Below, piece by piece: positions 39,372 through 52,765 of a stretch of DNA of 64,000 bases. A program made the translations under genes and the position numbers. Location of the stretch: NCBI GenBank assembly GCA_003255065.1, contig QAOA01003782.1:172626-236625 (forward strand), written 5' to 3'. The notes beneath the pieces were generated by a model that was given only the letters and a program-made list of their open reading frames with translations, ran no database searches and was not told where the DNA came from. The DNA is from Cercis canadensis (lineage: Eukaryota; Streptophyta; Magnoliopsida; Fabales; Fabaceae). Numbering within the stretch: the stretch's first letter is position 1; each line of letters starts with the position of its first letter.

Positions 39372-40790
39372 TTGAGAAAGAGCTGTTTGCTGTGTGACAT
39401 TGTTTCTGGCCCGGGACACTGTTTCGTTTCGTTCCTGTATCTGACTCGAACATCTTTCTTGGGTTTAACTGTATTTGAGAAGGAACTGTTTGCTGTGGGA
39501 CATTGTCTCTGGCCCGAGACCCTATTTCGGTTCGTCCCTGTATCTGACTCGGATTTTTTTCTTAGGTTTCACTATATTTGCGAAGGGATTGATTTCTGGT
39601 GGGTCATTGTATTTCTCCCGGGACCATGTTTCGGTTCATCCCTGTATCTGACTCAGATATTTTTCTTGGGTTTCACTGTATTTGGGAGGGGAATGTGTTC
39701 TGGTAGGTCATTGTTTCTGGCCCGGGACCCTATTTCGGTTCGTCCCTGTATCTAACTCAGATATTTTTGTTTGGTTTTACTGTATTTGAGAAAGAACTGT
39801 TTGCTGTGGGACATTGTTACTGGCCCGGGACACTGTTTCGTTTCGTCCCTGTATCTGACTCGAATATCTTTCTTGGGTTTAACTGTATTTGAGAAGGAAC
39901 TGTTTGCTGTGGGACATTGTATCTGGCCTGGGACCCTATTTCGGTTCGTCCCTGTATCTGACTCAGATTTTTTTCTTGGGTTTCACTATATTTGGGAAGG
40001 GATTGTTTTCTGGTGGGTCATTGTATTTTTCCCGGGACCATGTTTCGGTTCGTACCTTTATTTGACTCAGATATTTTTCTTGGGTTTCACTTTATTTGGG
40101 AGGGGACTGTTTTCTGGTAGGTTATTTTTCTGGCCCGAGACCCTGTTTCGGTTCGTCCCTGTATCTAACTCTGATATTTTTCTTGGGTGTCACTGTATTT
40201 GGGAGGGGACTGTTTTCTGGTAGGTCATTGTTTCTGGACCGGGACCCTGTTTCGGTTCGCCCCTGTATCTAACTCGGATATTTTTCTTAGGTTTCACAGT
40301 ATTTGAGAAGGAACTATTTGCTGTGGGACATTATATCTGGCCCGGGACCATTTTTCGGTTCGTCCTTGTATATGACTCGGATTTTTTTCTTGGGTTTCAC
40401 TATATTTTGGAAGGGATTATTTTCTGGTGGGTCATTGTATTTGTCCCGGGACCATGTTTCGGTACGTCCCTGTATCTGACTCAGATATTTTTCTTGGTTT
40501 TCACTGTATTAGGGAGGGGACTGCTTTCTGGTAAGTCATTGTTTCTGGCCCAGGACCCTGTTTCGGTTCGTCACTGTATCTGACACGCATTTTTTTCTTG
40601 GGTTTGACTATATTTGGGAAGGGATTATTTTCTGGTGGGTTATTGTATTTGCCCCGGGACTATGTTTCGGTTCGTCCCTATATCTGACTCAGATATTTTT
40701 CTTGGGTTTCACTGTATTTGGGAGGGGACTATTTTCTGGTAGGTCATTTTCTCTGGCCCGGGTCCCAATTTCGGTTCGTCCCTGTATCTG
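39372..40790. repeat. Paralogous empty site of the LTR insertion
   Basis: This satellite block matches both flanks of the solo LTR: 39,372-39,707 matches 52,766-53,101 (offset 13,394), and 39,703 to about 40,790 matches 54,531 to about 55,620 (offset 14,828). The offset change is 1,434 bp, equal to the 1,429-bp LTR plus its 5-bp target duplication. The single GTAGG of the unoccupied target is at 39,703-39,707. The block contains the rare AGCTGTTTGCTGTGTGACATTG and GAACATCTTTC variants that tie it to 52,766. Confidence 0.93.
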
Positions 40791-42539
40791 ACTCATATAT
40801 TTTTCTTGGGTTTAACTGTATTTGAGAAGGAACTGTTTGGTGTGGGACATTGTCTCTGGCCCGAGACGCTATTTCGGTTCGTCCCTGTATCTGACTCGGA
40901 TTTCTTTCTTGGGTTTCACTATATTTGCGAAGGGATTGATTTCTGGTGGGTCATTGTATTTGTCCCGGGACCATGTTTCGGTTCGTCCCTGTATCCGACT
41001 CAGATATTTTTCTTGGATTTCACTGTATTTGGGAAGGGACTGTTTTCTGGTAGGTCATTGTTTCTGGCCCGGGAACGTGTTTCGGTTCGTCCCTGTATCT
41101 AACTCGGATATTTTTCTTGGGTTTCACTGTATTTGGGAGGGGACTGTGTTCTGGTAGGTCATTGTTTCTGGCCCGGGACCCTGTTTCGGTTCGTCCATAT
41201 ATCTAACTCAGATATTTTTGTTTGGTTTCACTGTATTTGAGAAAGAACTGTTTGCTGTGGGACATTGTTACTGGCCCGGGACACTGTTTCGTTTCGTCCC
41301 TGTATCTGACTCGAATATCTTTCTTGGGTTTAACTGTATTTGAGAAGGAACTGTTTGCTGCGGGACATTGTATCTGGCCTGGGACCCTATTTCGGTTCGT
41401 CCCTGTATCTGACTCTGATTTTTTTCTTGGGTTTGACTATATTTGGGAAGGGATTGTTTTCTGGTGGGTCATTGTATTTTTCCCGGGACCATGTTTCGGT
41501 TCGTCCCTTTATCTGACTCAGATATTTTTCTTGGGTTTCACTTTATTTGGGAGGGGACTGTTTTCTGGTAGGTTATTTTTCTGGCCCGGGACCCTGTTTC
41601 GGTTCGTCCCTGTATCTAACTCTGATATTTTTCTAGGGTTTCACTGTATTTGGGAGAGGACTGTTTTCTGGTAGGTCATTGTTTCTGGCCCGGGACCCTG
41701 TTTCGGTTCGTCCCTGTATCTAACTCAGATATTTTTTTTAGGTTTCACAGTATTTGAGAAGGAACTGTTTGCTGTGGGACATTGTATCTGGCCCGGGACC
41801 ATTTTTCGGTTCGTCCATGTATATGACTCGGATTTTTTTCCATGGTTTCACTATATTTGGGAAGGGATTGATTTCTGGTGGGTCATTGTAATTGTCCAGG
41901 AACCATGTTTCGGTTCGTCCCTGTATCTAACTCAGATATTTTTCTTGGGTTTCACTATATTTGGGAAGGGACTGTTTTCTAGTAGGTCATATTTTCTGTC
42001 CCGGGCCCCTATTTCGGTTCGTCCCTGTATCTAACTCGGATATTTTTCTTGGGTTTCACAGTATTTGAGAAGGAAATGTTTGCTGTGGGACATTGTATCT
42101 GGCCCGGGACCTTGTTTCAGTTCGTCACTGTATCTGAATCGGATTTTTTTCTTGGGTTTGACTATATTTGGGAAGGGATTATTTTCTGGTGGGTCATTGT
42201 ATTTGTCCCGGGACCATGTTTCGGTACGTCCCTGTATCTGACTCAAATATTTTTGTTTGGTTTCACTGTAATTGAGAAAGAACTGTTTGCTGTGGGACAT
42301 TGTTACTGGCCCGGGATACTGTTTCGTTTCGTCCCTGTATCTGACTCGAATATCTTTCTTGGGTTTAACTGTATTTGAGAAGGAACTGTTTGCTGTGGGA
42401 CATTGTATCTGGCCTGGGACCCTATTTCGGTTCGTCCCTGTATCTGACTCAGCTTTTTTTTCTTGGGTTTCACTATATTTGGGAAGGGATTGTTTTCTGG
42501 TGGGTCATATTATTTGTCCCGGGACCATGTTTCGGTTCG

Positions 42540-43290
42540 TCCCTGTATCTGACTCAGATATTTTTCTTGGGTTTCACTGTATATGGGAGGGAACTGTTTT
42601 CTGGAAGGTTATTTTTCTGGCCCGGGACCCTGTTTCGGTTCGTCCCTGTATCTAACTCTGATATTTTTCTTGGGTTTCACTATATTTGGGAGGGGACTGT
42701 TTTCTGGTAGGTCATTATTTCTGGCCCGGGACCCTGTTTCGGTTCGTCCCTGTATGTAACTCGGATATTTTTCTTGGGTTTCACAGTATTTGAGAAGGAA
42801 ATGTTAGCTGTGGGACATTGTATCTGGCCCGGGACCTTGTTTCAGTTCGTCACTGTATCTGACTCGGATTTTTTTCTTGGGTTTGACTATATTTGGGAAG
42901 GGATTATTTTCTGGTGGGTAATTGTATTTGTGCCGGGACCATGTTTCGGTACGTCCCTGTATCTAACTCAGATATTTTTCTTGGGTTTCACTGTATTTGG
43001 GAGAGGACTGTTTTCTGGTAGGTCATTGTTTCTGGCCCGGGAACGTGTTTCGGTTCGTTCCTGTATCTAACTCGGATATTTTTCTTGGGTTTCACTGTAT
43101 TTGGGAGGGGACTGTGTTCTGGTAGGTCATTGTTTCTGGCCCGGGACCCTGTTTCGGTTCGTCCCTGTATCTAACTCAGATATTTTTGTTTGGTTTCACT
43201 GTATTTGAGAAAGAACTGTTTGCTGTGGGACATTGTTACTGGCCCGGGACACTGTTTCGTTTCGTCCCTGTATCTGACTCGAATATCTTT
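42540..43290. repeat. Duplicated block, copy 1 (offset 14,724)
   Basis: Matched points 42,710 and 57,434, 42,774 and 57,498, and 43,190 and 57,914 all give 14,724. Shared rare variants are GAAATGTTAGCTGTGGG and GTGCCGGGACCATG. Confidence 0.83.
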
Positions 43291-43477
43291 CTTGGGTTTA
43301 ACTGTATTTGAGAAGGAACTGTTTGCTGCGGGACATTGTATCTGGCCTGGGACCCTATTTCGGTTCGTCCCTGTATCTGACTCTGATTTTTTTCTTGGGT
43401 TTGACTATATTTGGGAAGGGATTGTTTTCTGGTGGTTCATTGTATTTTTCCCGGGACCATGTTTCGGTTCGTCCCTT

Positions 43478-43500
43478 TATCTAGACCATGTGTCGGTTCG
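43478..43500. repeat. Array breakpoint inside a monomer
   Basis: The sequence CCCTTTATCTAGACCATG joins phase about 19 of one monomer straight to the GGGACCATG part of another, so most of a monomer is missing at 43,484-43,487. Just to the right, the sequence matches 32,168 onward (CCATGTGTCGG, CCTTG) and then the 10,904-bp duplicated block. This junction therefore looks like the left edge of that duplicated insertion. Confidence 0.75.
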
Positions 43501-43603
43501 TCCTTGTATCTGACTCAGATATTTTTCTTTGGTTTCACTGTATTTGGGAAGGGACTGTTTTCTGGTAGGTCATTATTTCTGGCCCGGGACCCTGTTTCGG
43601 TTC

Positions 43604-46600
43604 GTCCCTGTATCTGACTCGGATTTTTTTCTTGGGTTTCAATATATTTGGGAAAGGATTGATTTGTGGTGGGTCATTGTATTTGTCCCGGGACCATGTT
43701 TCGGTTTGTCCCTGCATCTGACTCAGATTTTTTGCTTAGGTTTCACTATATTTGGGAAGGGACTGTTTTCTAGTAGGTCATTGTTTCCGGCCCGTGACCC
43801 TATTTCGGTTCATCCCTGGATCTAACCCGGATATTTTTCTTGGGTTTCACAGTATTTGAGAAAGAAATGTTTGCTGTGGGACATTGTATCTGGCCCGGGA
43901 CCTTGTTTTGGTTCGACACTGTATCTGAGTCGGATTTTTTTCTTGGGTTTGACTATATTTGGGAAGGGATTATTTTTTGGTGGGTCATTGTATTTGTCCC
44001 GGGACCATGTTTCGGTACGTCCCTGTCTCTGACTCAGATATTTTTCTTGGGTTTCACTGTATTTGAAAAGGGACTGTTTTTTGGTAGGACATTGTTTCTG
44101 GCTGGGGACCCTGTTTCAGTTCGTCCCTATATCTGACTCGGATATTTTTCTTGGGTTTCACTGTATTTGAGAAGGAACTGTTTGCTGTGGTACATTCTAT
44201 CTGGCCCGGGACCCTGTTTCGGTTCGTCCCTGTATCTGACTCGGATTTTTTTCTTGGGTTTCACTATATTGGGGAAGGTATTATTTTCTGGTGGGTCATT
44301 GTATTTGTCCCAGGACTATGTTTCGGTTCGTCCTTGTATCTGACTCAGATATTTTTCTTGGGTTTCACTGTTTTTGGGAAGGGACTATTTTCTGGTAGGT
44401 CATTGTTTCTGGCCCGGAACCCTGTTTCTGTTCGTCCCTTTCTCTAACTCATATATTTTTGTTGGGTTTCACTGTATTTGAGAAAGAACAGTTTGCTGTG
44501 GGACATTGTTTCTGGCCCGGGAGACTGTTTCGTTTCGTTCCTGTATCTGACTCGAATATCTTTCTTGGGTTTAACTGTATTTGAGAAGGAACTGTTTGCT
44601 GTGGGACATTGTATCTGGCCCGAGACCCTATTTCGATTCGTCCCTGTATCTGACTCAGATTTTTTTCTTAGGTTTCACTATATTTGGGAAGGGATTGATT
44701 TCTGGTGGGTCATTGTACTTGTCCCAGGACCATGTTTCGGTTCGTCCCTGTATCTATCTCGGATATTTTTCTTGGGTTTCACTGTATTTGGGAGGGGACT
44801 GTGTTCTGGTAGGTCATTGTTTCTGGCCCGGAACCCTGTTTCGGTTCGTCCCTGTATCTAACTCAGATATTTTTGTTTGGTTTCACTGTATTTGAGAAAG
44901 AACTGTTTGCTGTGGGACATTGTTACTGGCCCGGGACACTGTTTCGTTTCGTCCCTATATCTGACTCGGATATCTTTCTTGGGTTTAACTGTATTTGAGA
45001 AGAAACTATTTGCTGTGGGACATTGTATCTGGCCTGGGACCCTATTTCGGTTCGTCCCTGTATCTGACTCGGATTTTTTTCTTGGGTTTCACTATATTTG
45101 GGAAGGGATTGTTTTCTGGTGCGTCATTGTATTTGTCCCGGGACCATGTTTCGGTTCGTCCCTGTATCTGACTAAGATATTTTTCTTGGGTTTCACTGTA
45201 TTTGGGAGGGGACTGTTTTCTGGTAAGTTATTTTTCTGGCCCGGGACCCTGTTTCGGTTCGTCCCTGTATCTAACTCTTATATTTTTCTTTGGTTTCATT
45301 GTATTTGGGAGGGGACTGTTTTCTGGTAGGTCATTGTTTCTGGCCCGGGTCCCTGTTTCGGTTCGTCCTTGTATCTAACTCGGATATTTTTCTTGGGTTT
45401 CACTGTATTTGAGAAGGAACTGTTTGCTGTGGGACATTGTATCTGGCCCAGGACCTTTTTTCGGTTCGTCCTTGTATATGACTCGGATTTCTTTCTTGGG
45501 TTTCACTATATTTGGGAAGGGATTGATTTCTGGTGGGTCATTGTAATTGTCCAGGAACCATGTTTCTGTTCGTCCCTGTATCTCTCTGAGATATTTTTCT
45601 TCGGTTTCTCTATATTTGGGAAGGGACTGTTTTCTAGTAGGTCATTGTTTCTGGCCTGGGACCCTATTTCGGTTCGTCCCTGTATCTAACTCGGATATTT
45701 TTCTTGGGTTTCACAGTATATGAGAAGGAAATGTTTGCTGTGGGACATTGTATCTGGCCCGGGACCTTGTTTCGGTTCGTCACTGTATCTGAGTCGGATT
45801 TTTTTCTTGGGTTTGACTATATTTGGGAAGGGATTATTTTCTGGTGGGTTATTGTATTTGTCCCGGGACCATGTTTCGGTACGTCCCTATATCTGACTCA
45901 GATATTTTTCTTGGGTTTCACTGTATTTGGGAGGGGACTGTTTTCTGGTAGGTCATTGTTTCTGGCCCGGCTCCCAATTTCGGTTCGTCCCTGTATCTGA
46001 CTCGTATATTTTTCTTGGGGTTCACTGTATTTGAAAAGGAAGTGTTTACTGTGGGACATTGTATCTGGCCCGGAACCTTGTTTCGGTTCGTCTCTGTATC
46101 TAACTCGGATATTTTTCTTGGGTTACACTATATTTGCGAAGGGATTATTTTCTGGTGTATCATTGTATTTGTCCCGGGACCATGTTTCGGTTCGTCCCTG
46201 TATCTGAGTCAGATATTTTTCTTGGGTTTCACTGTATTTGGGAAGGGACTATTTTCTGGTAGGTCATTGTTTCTGGCCCGAGACCCTGTTTCGGTTCGTC
46301 CCTGTATCTAACTCAGATATTTTTGTTGGGTTTCACTGTATTTGAGAAAGAAATGTTTGCTGTGGGACATTGTTTCTGGCCCGGGACACTGTTTCGTTTC
46401 GTCCCTGTATCTGACTCGGATATCTTTCTTGGGTTTAACTGTATTTGAGAAGGAACTGTTTGCTATAGGACATTGTATCTGGCCCGGGAACCTATTTCGG
46501 TTCGTCCCTGTATCTGACTCGGACATTTTTCTTGGGCTTCACTATATTTGGGAAGGGATTGATTTCTGTTGGGTCATTGTATTTGTCCCAGAATCATGTT

Positions 46601-46994
46601 TCGGTTCGTCCCTATATCTGACTCAGATATTTTTCTTGGGTTTCACTGTATTTGGGAAGGGACTGTTTTCTAGTAGGTCATTGTTTCTGGTCCGAGACCC
46701 TATTTCGGTTCGTCCCTGTATCTAACCCGGGTATTTTTCTTGGGTTTCACAGTATTTGAGAAAGAAATGTTTGCTGTGGGACATTGTATCTGGCCCGGGA
46801 CCCTGTTTCGGTTCGTCCCTGTATCTGACTCGGATTTTTTTCTTGGGTTTCACTATATTTGGGAAGGAACTGTTTGCTGTGCGACATTGTATCTGGTCCG
46901 AGACCCTATTTCGGTTCGTCACTGTATCTGAGTCGGATTTTTTTCTTGGGTTTGACAATATTTGGGAAGGGATTATTTTCTGGTGGGTCATTGT
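43604..46994. repeat. About 3.3-kb segmental duplication, copy 2 (offset 10,904)
   Basis: Partner of 32,700-35,990. Near 46,815-46,918 this copy has one extra 103-bp monomer (CTGTGCGACATTG class), after which the offset becomes 11,007; similarity then fades at about 46,994. Confidence 0.9.
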
Positions 46995-48427
46995 ATTTGT
47001 CCCGGGACCATGTTTCGGTACGTCCCTGTATCTAACTCAGATATTTTTGTTGGGTTTCACTGTATTTGAGAAAGAACTGTTTGCTGTGGGACATTGTTTT
47101 TGGCTCGGGACACTGTTTCGTTTCGTCCCTGTATCTGACTCGGATATCTTTCTTGGGTTTAACTGTATTTGAGAAGGAACTGTTAGCTATAAGACATTGT
47201 ATCTGGCCCGGGAACTTATTTCGGTTCGCCCCTGTATCTGACTCGGATTTCTTTCTTGGGTTTCACTATATTTGCGAAGGGATTGATTTCTGGTGGGTCA
47301 TTGTATTTGTCCCGGGACCATGTTTCGGTTCGTCCCTGTATCTGACTCAGATATTTTTCTTGGGTTTCACTGTATTTGGGAAGGGACTGTTTTCTGGTAG
47401 GTCATTGTTTCTGGCCCGGGACCCTGTTTCGGTTCGTCCCTGTATCTGACTCGGATATTTTTCTTGGGTTTCACTGTATTTGAGAAGGAACTGTTTGCTG
47501 TGGGACATTGTATCTGGCCCGGGACCCTGTTTCGGTTCGTCCCTGTATCTGACTCGGATTTTTTTCTTGGGTTTCACTATATTTGGGAAGGGATTGATTT
47601 CTGGTGGGTCATTGTATTTGTCCCGGGACCATGTTTCGGTTCGTCCCTGTATCTGACTCAGATATTTTTCTTGGGTTTCACTGTATTTGGGAAGGGACTG
47701 TTTTCTGGTAGGTCATTGTTTCTGGCCCGGGACCCTGTTTCGGTTCGTCCCTGTATCTGACTCGGATATTTTTCTTGGGTTTCACTGTATTTGGGAAGGG
47801 ACTGTTTTCTGGTAGGTCATTGTTTCTGGCCCGGGACCGTGTTTCGGTTCGTCCCTATATCTAACCCGGATATTTTTCTTGGGTTTCACTGTATTTGGGA
47901 GGGGACGGTGTTCTGGTAGGTCATTGTTTCTGGCCCGGGACCCTGTTTCGGTTCGTCCCTGCATCTTACTCAGATATTTTTGTTTGGTTTCACAGTATTT
48001 AAGCAAGAACTGTTTCCTGTGGGACATTGTTACTGGCCCGGGACACTGTTTCGCTTCGCCCCTGTATCTGACTCGAATATCTTTCTTGGGTTTAACTGTA
48101 TTTGAGAAGGAACTGTTAGCTATAAGACATTGTATCTGGCCCGGGAACCTATTTCGGTTCGCCCCTGTATTTGACTCGGATTTCTTTCTTGGGTTTCACT
48201 ATATTTGCGAAGGGATTGATTTCTGGTGGGTCATTGTATTTGTCCCGGGACCATGTTTCGGTTCTTCCCTGTATCTGACTCAGATATTTTTCTTGTGTTT
48301 CACTGTATTTGGGAAGGGACTGTTTTCTGGTAGGTCATTGTTTCTGGCCCGGGACCGTGTTTCGGTTCGTCCCTATATCTAACCCGGATATTTTTCTTGG
48401 GTTTCACTGTATTTGGGAGGGGACGGT

Positions 48428-48746
48428 TTTCTGGTAGGTTATTTTTCTGGCCCGGGACCCTGTTTCGGTTCGTCCCTGTATCTAACTCTGATATTTTTCT
48501 TGGGTTTCACTGTATTTGGGAGGGGATTGTTTTCTGGTAGGTTATTTTTCTGGCCCGGGACCCTGTTTCGGGTCGTCCCTAAATCTGACTCAGATATTTT
48601 TCTTGGGTTTCACTGTATTTGGGAGGGGATTGTTTTCTGGTAGGTTATTTTTCTGGCCCGGGACCCTGTTTCGGTTCGTCCCTAAATCTGACTCAGATAT
48701 TTTTCTTGGGTTTCACTGTATTTGGGAAGGAAATGTTTTCTAGTAG
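48428..48746. repeat. Three consecutive near-identical 103-bp monomers
   Basis: GTTATTTTTCTGG starts at 48,438, 48,541 and 48,644, exactly 103 bp apart. Units 2 and 3 share the unusual CCCTAAATCTG and appear to differ at a single base (TTCGGGTCG against TTCGGTTCG) until the third unit ends. This looks like the most recent single-monomer amplification in the window. Confidence 0.88.
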
Positions 48747-51700
48747 GTCATTGTTTCTGCCCCGAGACCCTATTTCGGTTCGTCCCTGTATCTAACCCGG
48801 ATATTTTTCTTGGGTTTCACAGTATTTGAGACGGAAATGTTTGCTGTGGGACATTGTATCTGGCCCGGGGCCTTTTTCAGTTCGTCTCTGTATCTGACTC
48901 GCATTTTTTTTCTTGGGTTTGACTATATTTGGGAAGGGATTATTTTCTGGTGGGTTATTGTATTTGTCCCGGGACCATGTTTCTGTACGTCCCTATATCT
49001 GACTCAGATATTTTTCTTGGGTTTCACTGTATTTAGGAGGGGACTGTTTTCTGGTAGTTCATTGTCTCTGGCCCGGGTCCCAATTTCGGTTCGTCCCTGT
49101 ATCTGACTCGTATATTTTTCTTGGGGTTCACTGTATTTGAAAAGGAACTGTTTGCTGTGGGACATTGTATCTGGCCCGGGACCCTGTTTCGGTTCGTCTC
49201 TCTCTCTGACTCGGATATTTTTCTTGGGTTTCACTATATTTGGGAAGGGATTATTTTCTGGTGGGTCATTGTATTTGTCCCGGGACCATGTTTCGGTTCG
49301 TCCCTATATCTGACTCAGATATTTTTCTTGGGTTTCACTGTATTTGGGAAGGGACTGTTTTCTGGTAGATCATTGTTTCTGGCCCGGGACCCTATTTCGG
49401 TTCGTCCCTGTATCTAACTCAGATATTTTTTTTGGGTTTCACTGTATTTGAGAAACAACTGTTTGCTGTGGAACATTGTTTCTGGCCCGGGACACTGTTT
49501 TGTTTTGTTCCTGTATCTGACTCGAATTTCTTTCTTGGGTTTAACTATATTTGGGAAGGAACTGTTTGCTGTGCGACATTGTATCTGGTCCGAGACCCTA
49601 TTTCGGTTCGTCCTTGTATCTGACTCGGATTTTTTTCTTGGGTTTCACTATATTTGGGAAGGGATTGATTTCTGGTGGGTCATTGTATTAGTCTCGACAC
49701 CATGTTTCGGTTTTTCCCTGTATCTGACTCAGATATTTTTCTTGGGTTTCACTGTATTTGGGAGGGGACTGTTTTCTGGTAGGTCATTGTTTCTGGCCCG
49801 GGACCGTGTTTCGGTTCGTCCCTGTATCTAACTCGGATATTTTTCTTGGGTTTCACTGTATTTGAGAAAGAACTGTTTGCTTTGGGACATTGTATCTGGC
49901 CTGGGACCTTATTTCGGTTCGTCCCTGTATATGACTCGGATTTTTTTCTTGGGTTTCACTATATTTGGGAAGGGATTTTTTTTCTAGTGGGTCATTGTAT
50001 TTATCCCGGGACCATGTTTCGGTTCGTTCCTGTATCTGACTCAGATATTTTTCTTGGGTTTCACTGTATTTGGGAGGGGACTGTTTTCTAGTAGGTCATT
50101 GTTTCTGGCCCGGGACCCTATTTCGGTTCGTCCCTCTATCTAACTCGGATATTTTTCTTGAGTTTCATAGTATTTGAGAAGGAAATGTTTGCTGTGGGAC
50201 ATTGTATTTGGCCCGGGACCTTGTTTTGGTTCGTCACTGAATCTGACTCGCATTTTTTTCTTGGCTTTGACTATATTTGGGAAGGGATTATTTTCTGGTG
50301 GGTCATTGTATTTGCCCCGGGACCATGTTTCGGTACGTCCCTGTATCTGACTGAGATATTTTTCTTGGGATTCACTGTATTTGGGAGGAGACTGTTTTCT
50401 GGTAGGTCATTGTTTCTGGCCCAGGACCCTGTTTCGGTTCGTCACTGTATCTGACTCGCATTTTTTTCTTGGGTTTGACTATATTTGGGAAGGGATTATT
50501 TTCTGGTGGGTTATTGTATTTGCCCCGGGACCATGTTTCCGTACGTCCCTATATCTGACTCAGATATTTTTCTTGGGTTTCAGTGTATTTGGGAGGGGAC
50601 TGTTTTCTGGTAGGTCATTGTTTCTGGCCCGGGACCCAGTTTCGGTTCGTCCCTGTATCTGACTCGGATATTTTTCTTGGGTTTCACTGTATTTGAGAAG
50701 GAACTGTTTGCTGTGGGACATTGTATCTGGCCCGGGACCCTGTTTCGGTTCGTCCCTCTAACTGACTCGGATTTTTTTCTTGGGTTTAACTATATTTGGG
50801 AAGGGATTATTTTCTAGTGGGTCATTGTATTTGTCCCGGGACCATGATTCGGTTCGTCTCTATATCTGACATAGATATTTTTCTTGGGTTTCACTGTATT
50901 TGGGAAGGGACTGTTTTCTGGTAGGTCATTGTTTCTGGCCCGGGACTCTGTTTCGGTTCATCCCTGTATCTAACTCAGAAATTTTTGTTGGGTTTCACTG
51001 TATTTGAGAAAGAAATGTTTGCTGTGGGACATTGTTTCTGGCCTGGTACACTGTTTCGTTTCGTCCTTGTATCTGACTCGGATATCTTTCTTAGGTTTAA
51101 CTGTATTTTAGAAGGAACTGTTTGCCGTGGGAAATTGTATCTGGCCCGGGACCCTATTTCGGTTCGTACCTGTATCTGACTCGAATTTTTTTCTTAGCTT
51201 TCACTATATTTGGGAAGGGATTGATTTCTGGTGGGTCATTGTATTTGTCCCGGGACCATGTTTCGGTTCGTCCCTGTATCTGACTCAGATATTTTTCTTA
51301 GATTTCACTGTATTTGGGAAAGGACTGTTTTCTGGTAGGTCATTGTTTCTGGTCCGGGACCGTGTTTCGGTTCGTCCCTGTATCTAACTCGGATATTTTT
51401 CTTGGGTTTCACTGTATTTGGGAGGGGACTGTGTTCTGGTAGGTCATTGTTTCTGGCCCGGGACCTTGTTTCGGTTCGTCCCTATATCTAACTCAGATAT
51501 TTTTGTTTGGTTTCACTGTATTTGGGAAAGAACTGTTTGCTGTGGGACATTGTTACTGGCCCGGGACACTGTTTCGTTTCGTCCCTGTATCTAACTCGAA
51601 TATCTTTCTTGGGTTTAACTGTATTTGAGAAGGAACTGTTTGCTGCGGGACATTGTATCTGGCCTGGGACCCTATTTCGGTTCGTCCCTGTATCTGACTC

Positions 51701-52765
51701 GGATTTTTTTCTTGGGTTTGACTATATTTGGGAAGGGATTGTTTTCTGGTGGGTCATTGTATTTGTCCCGGGACCATGTTTCGGTACGTCCCTGTATCTG
51801 ACTCAGATATTTTTCTTGGGTTTCACTGTATTTGGGAGGGGACTGTTTTCTGGTAAGTCATTGTTTCTGGCCCAGGACCCTGTTTCGGTTCGTCACTGTA
51901 TCTGACTCGCATTTTTTTCTTGGGTTTGACTATATTTGGGAAGGGGTTATTTTCTGTTGGGTTATTGTATTTGCCCCGGGAGCATGTTTCGGTACGTCCC
52001 TATATCTGACTCAGTTATTTTTCTTGGGTTTCACTGTATTTGGGAGGGGACTATTTTCTGGTAGGTCATTTTCTCTGGCCTGGGTCCCAATTTCGGTTCG
52101 TCCCTGTATCTGACTCGTATATATTTCTTGGGGTTCACTGTATTTGAAAAGGAACTGTTTGCTGTGGGACATTGTATCTGGCCCGGGACCCTGTTTCGGT
52201 TCGTCTTTGTATCTAACTCGAATATCTTTCTTGGGTTTAACTGTATTTGAGAAGGAACTGTTTGCTGTGGGACATTGTATCTGGCTCGAGACCCTATTTC
52301 GGTTCGTCCCTGTATCTGACTCGGATTTCATTCTTGGGTTTCACTATATTTGCGAAGGGATTGATTTCTGGTGGGTCATTGTATTTGTCCCGGGACCATG
52401 TTTCGGTTCGCCCCTGTATCTGACTCATATATTTTTCTTGGGTTTCACTGTATTTGGGAAGGGACTGTTTTCTGGTAGGTCATTGTTTCTGGCCCGGGAC
52501 CGTGTTTCGGTTCGTCCCTGTATCTAACTCGGATATTTTTCTTGTGTTTCACTGTATTTGGGAGGGGAGTATGTTCTGGTAGGTCATTGTTTCTGGCCCA
52601 GGACCCTGTTTCGGTTCGTCACTGTATCTGACTCGCATTTTTTTCTTGGGTTTGACTATATTTGGGAAGGGATTATTTTCTGGTGGGTTATTGTATTTGC
52701 CCCGGGACTATGTTTCGGTTCGTCCCTATATCTGACTCAGATATTTTTCTTGGGTTTCACTGTAA

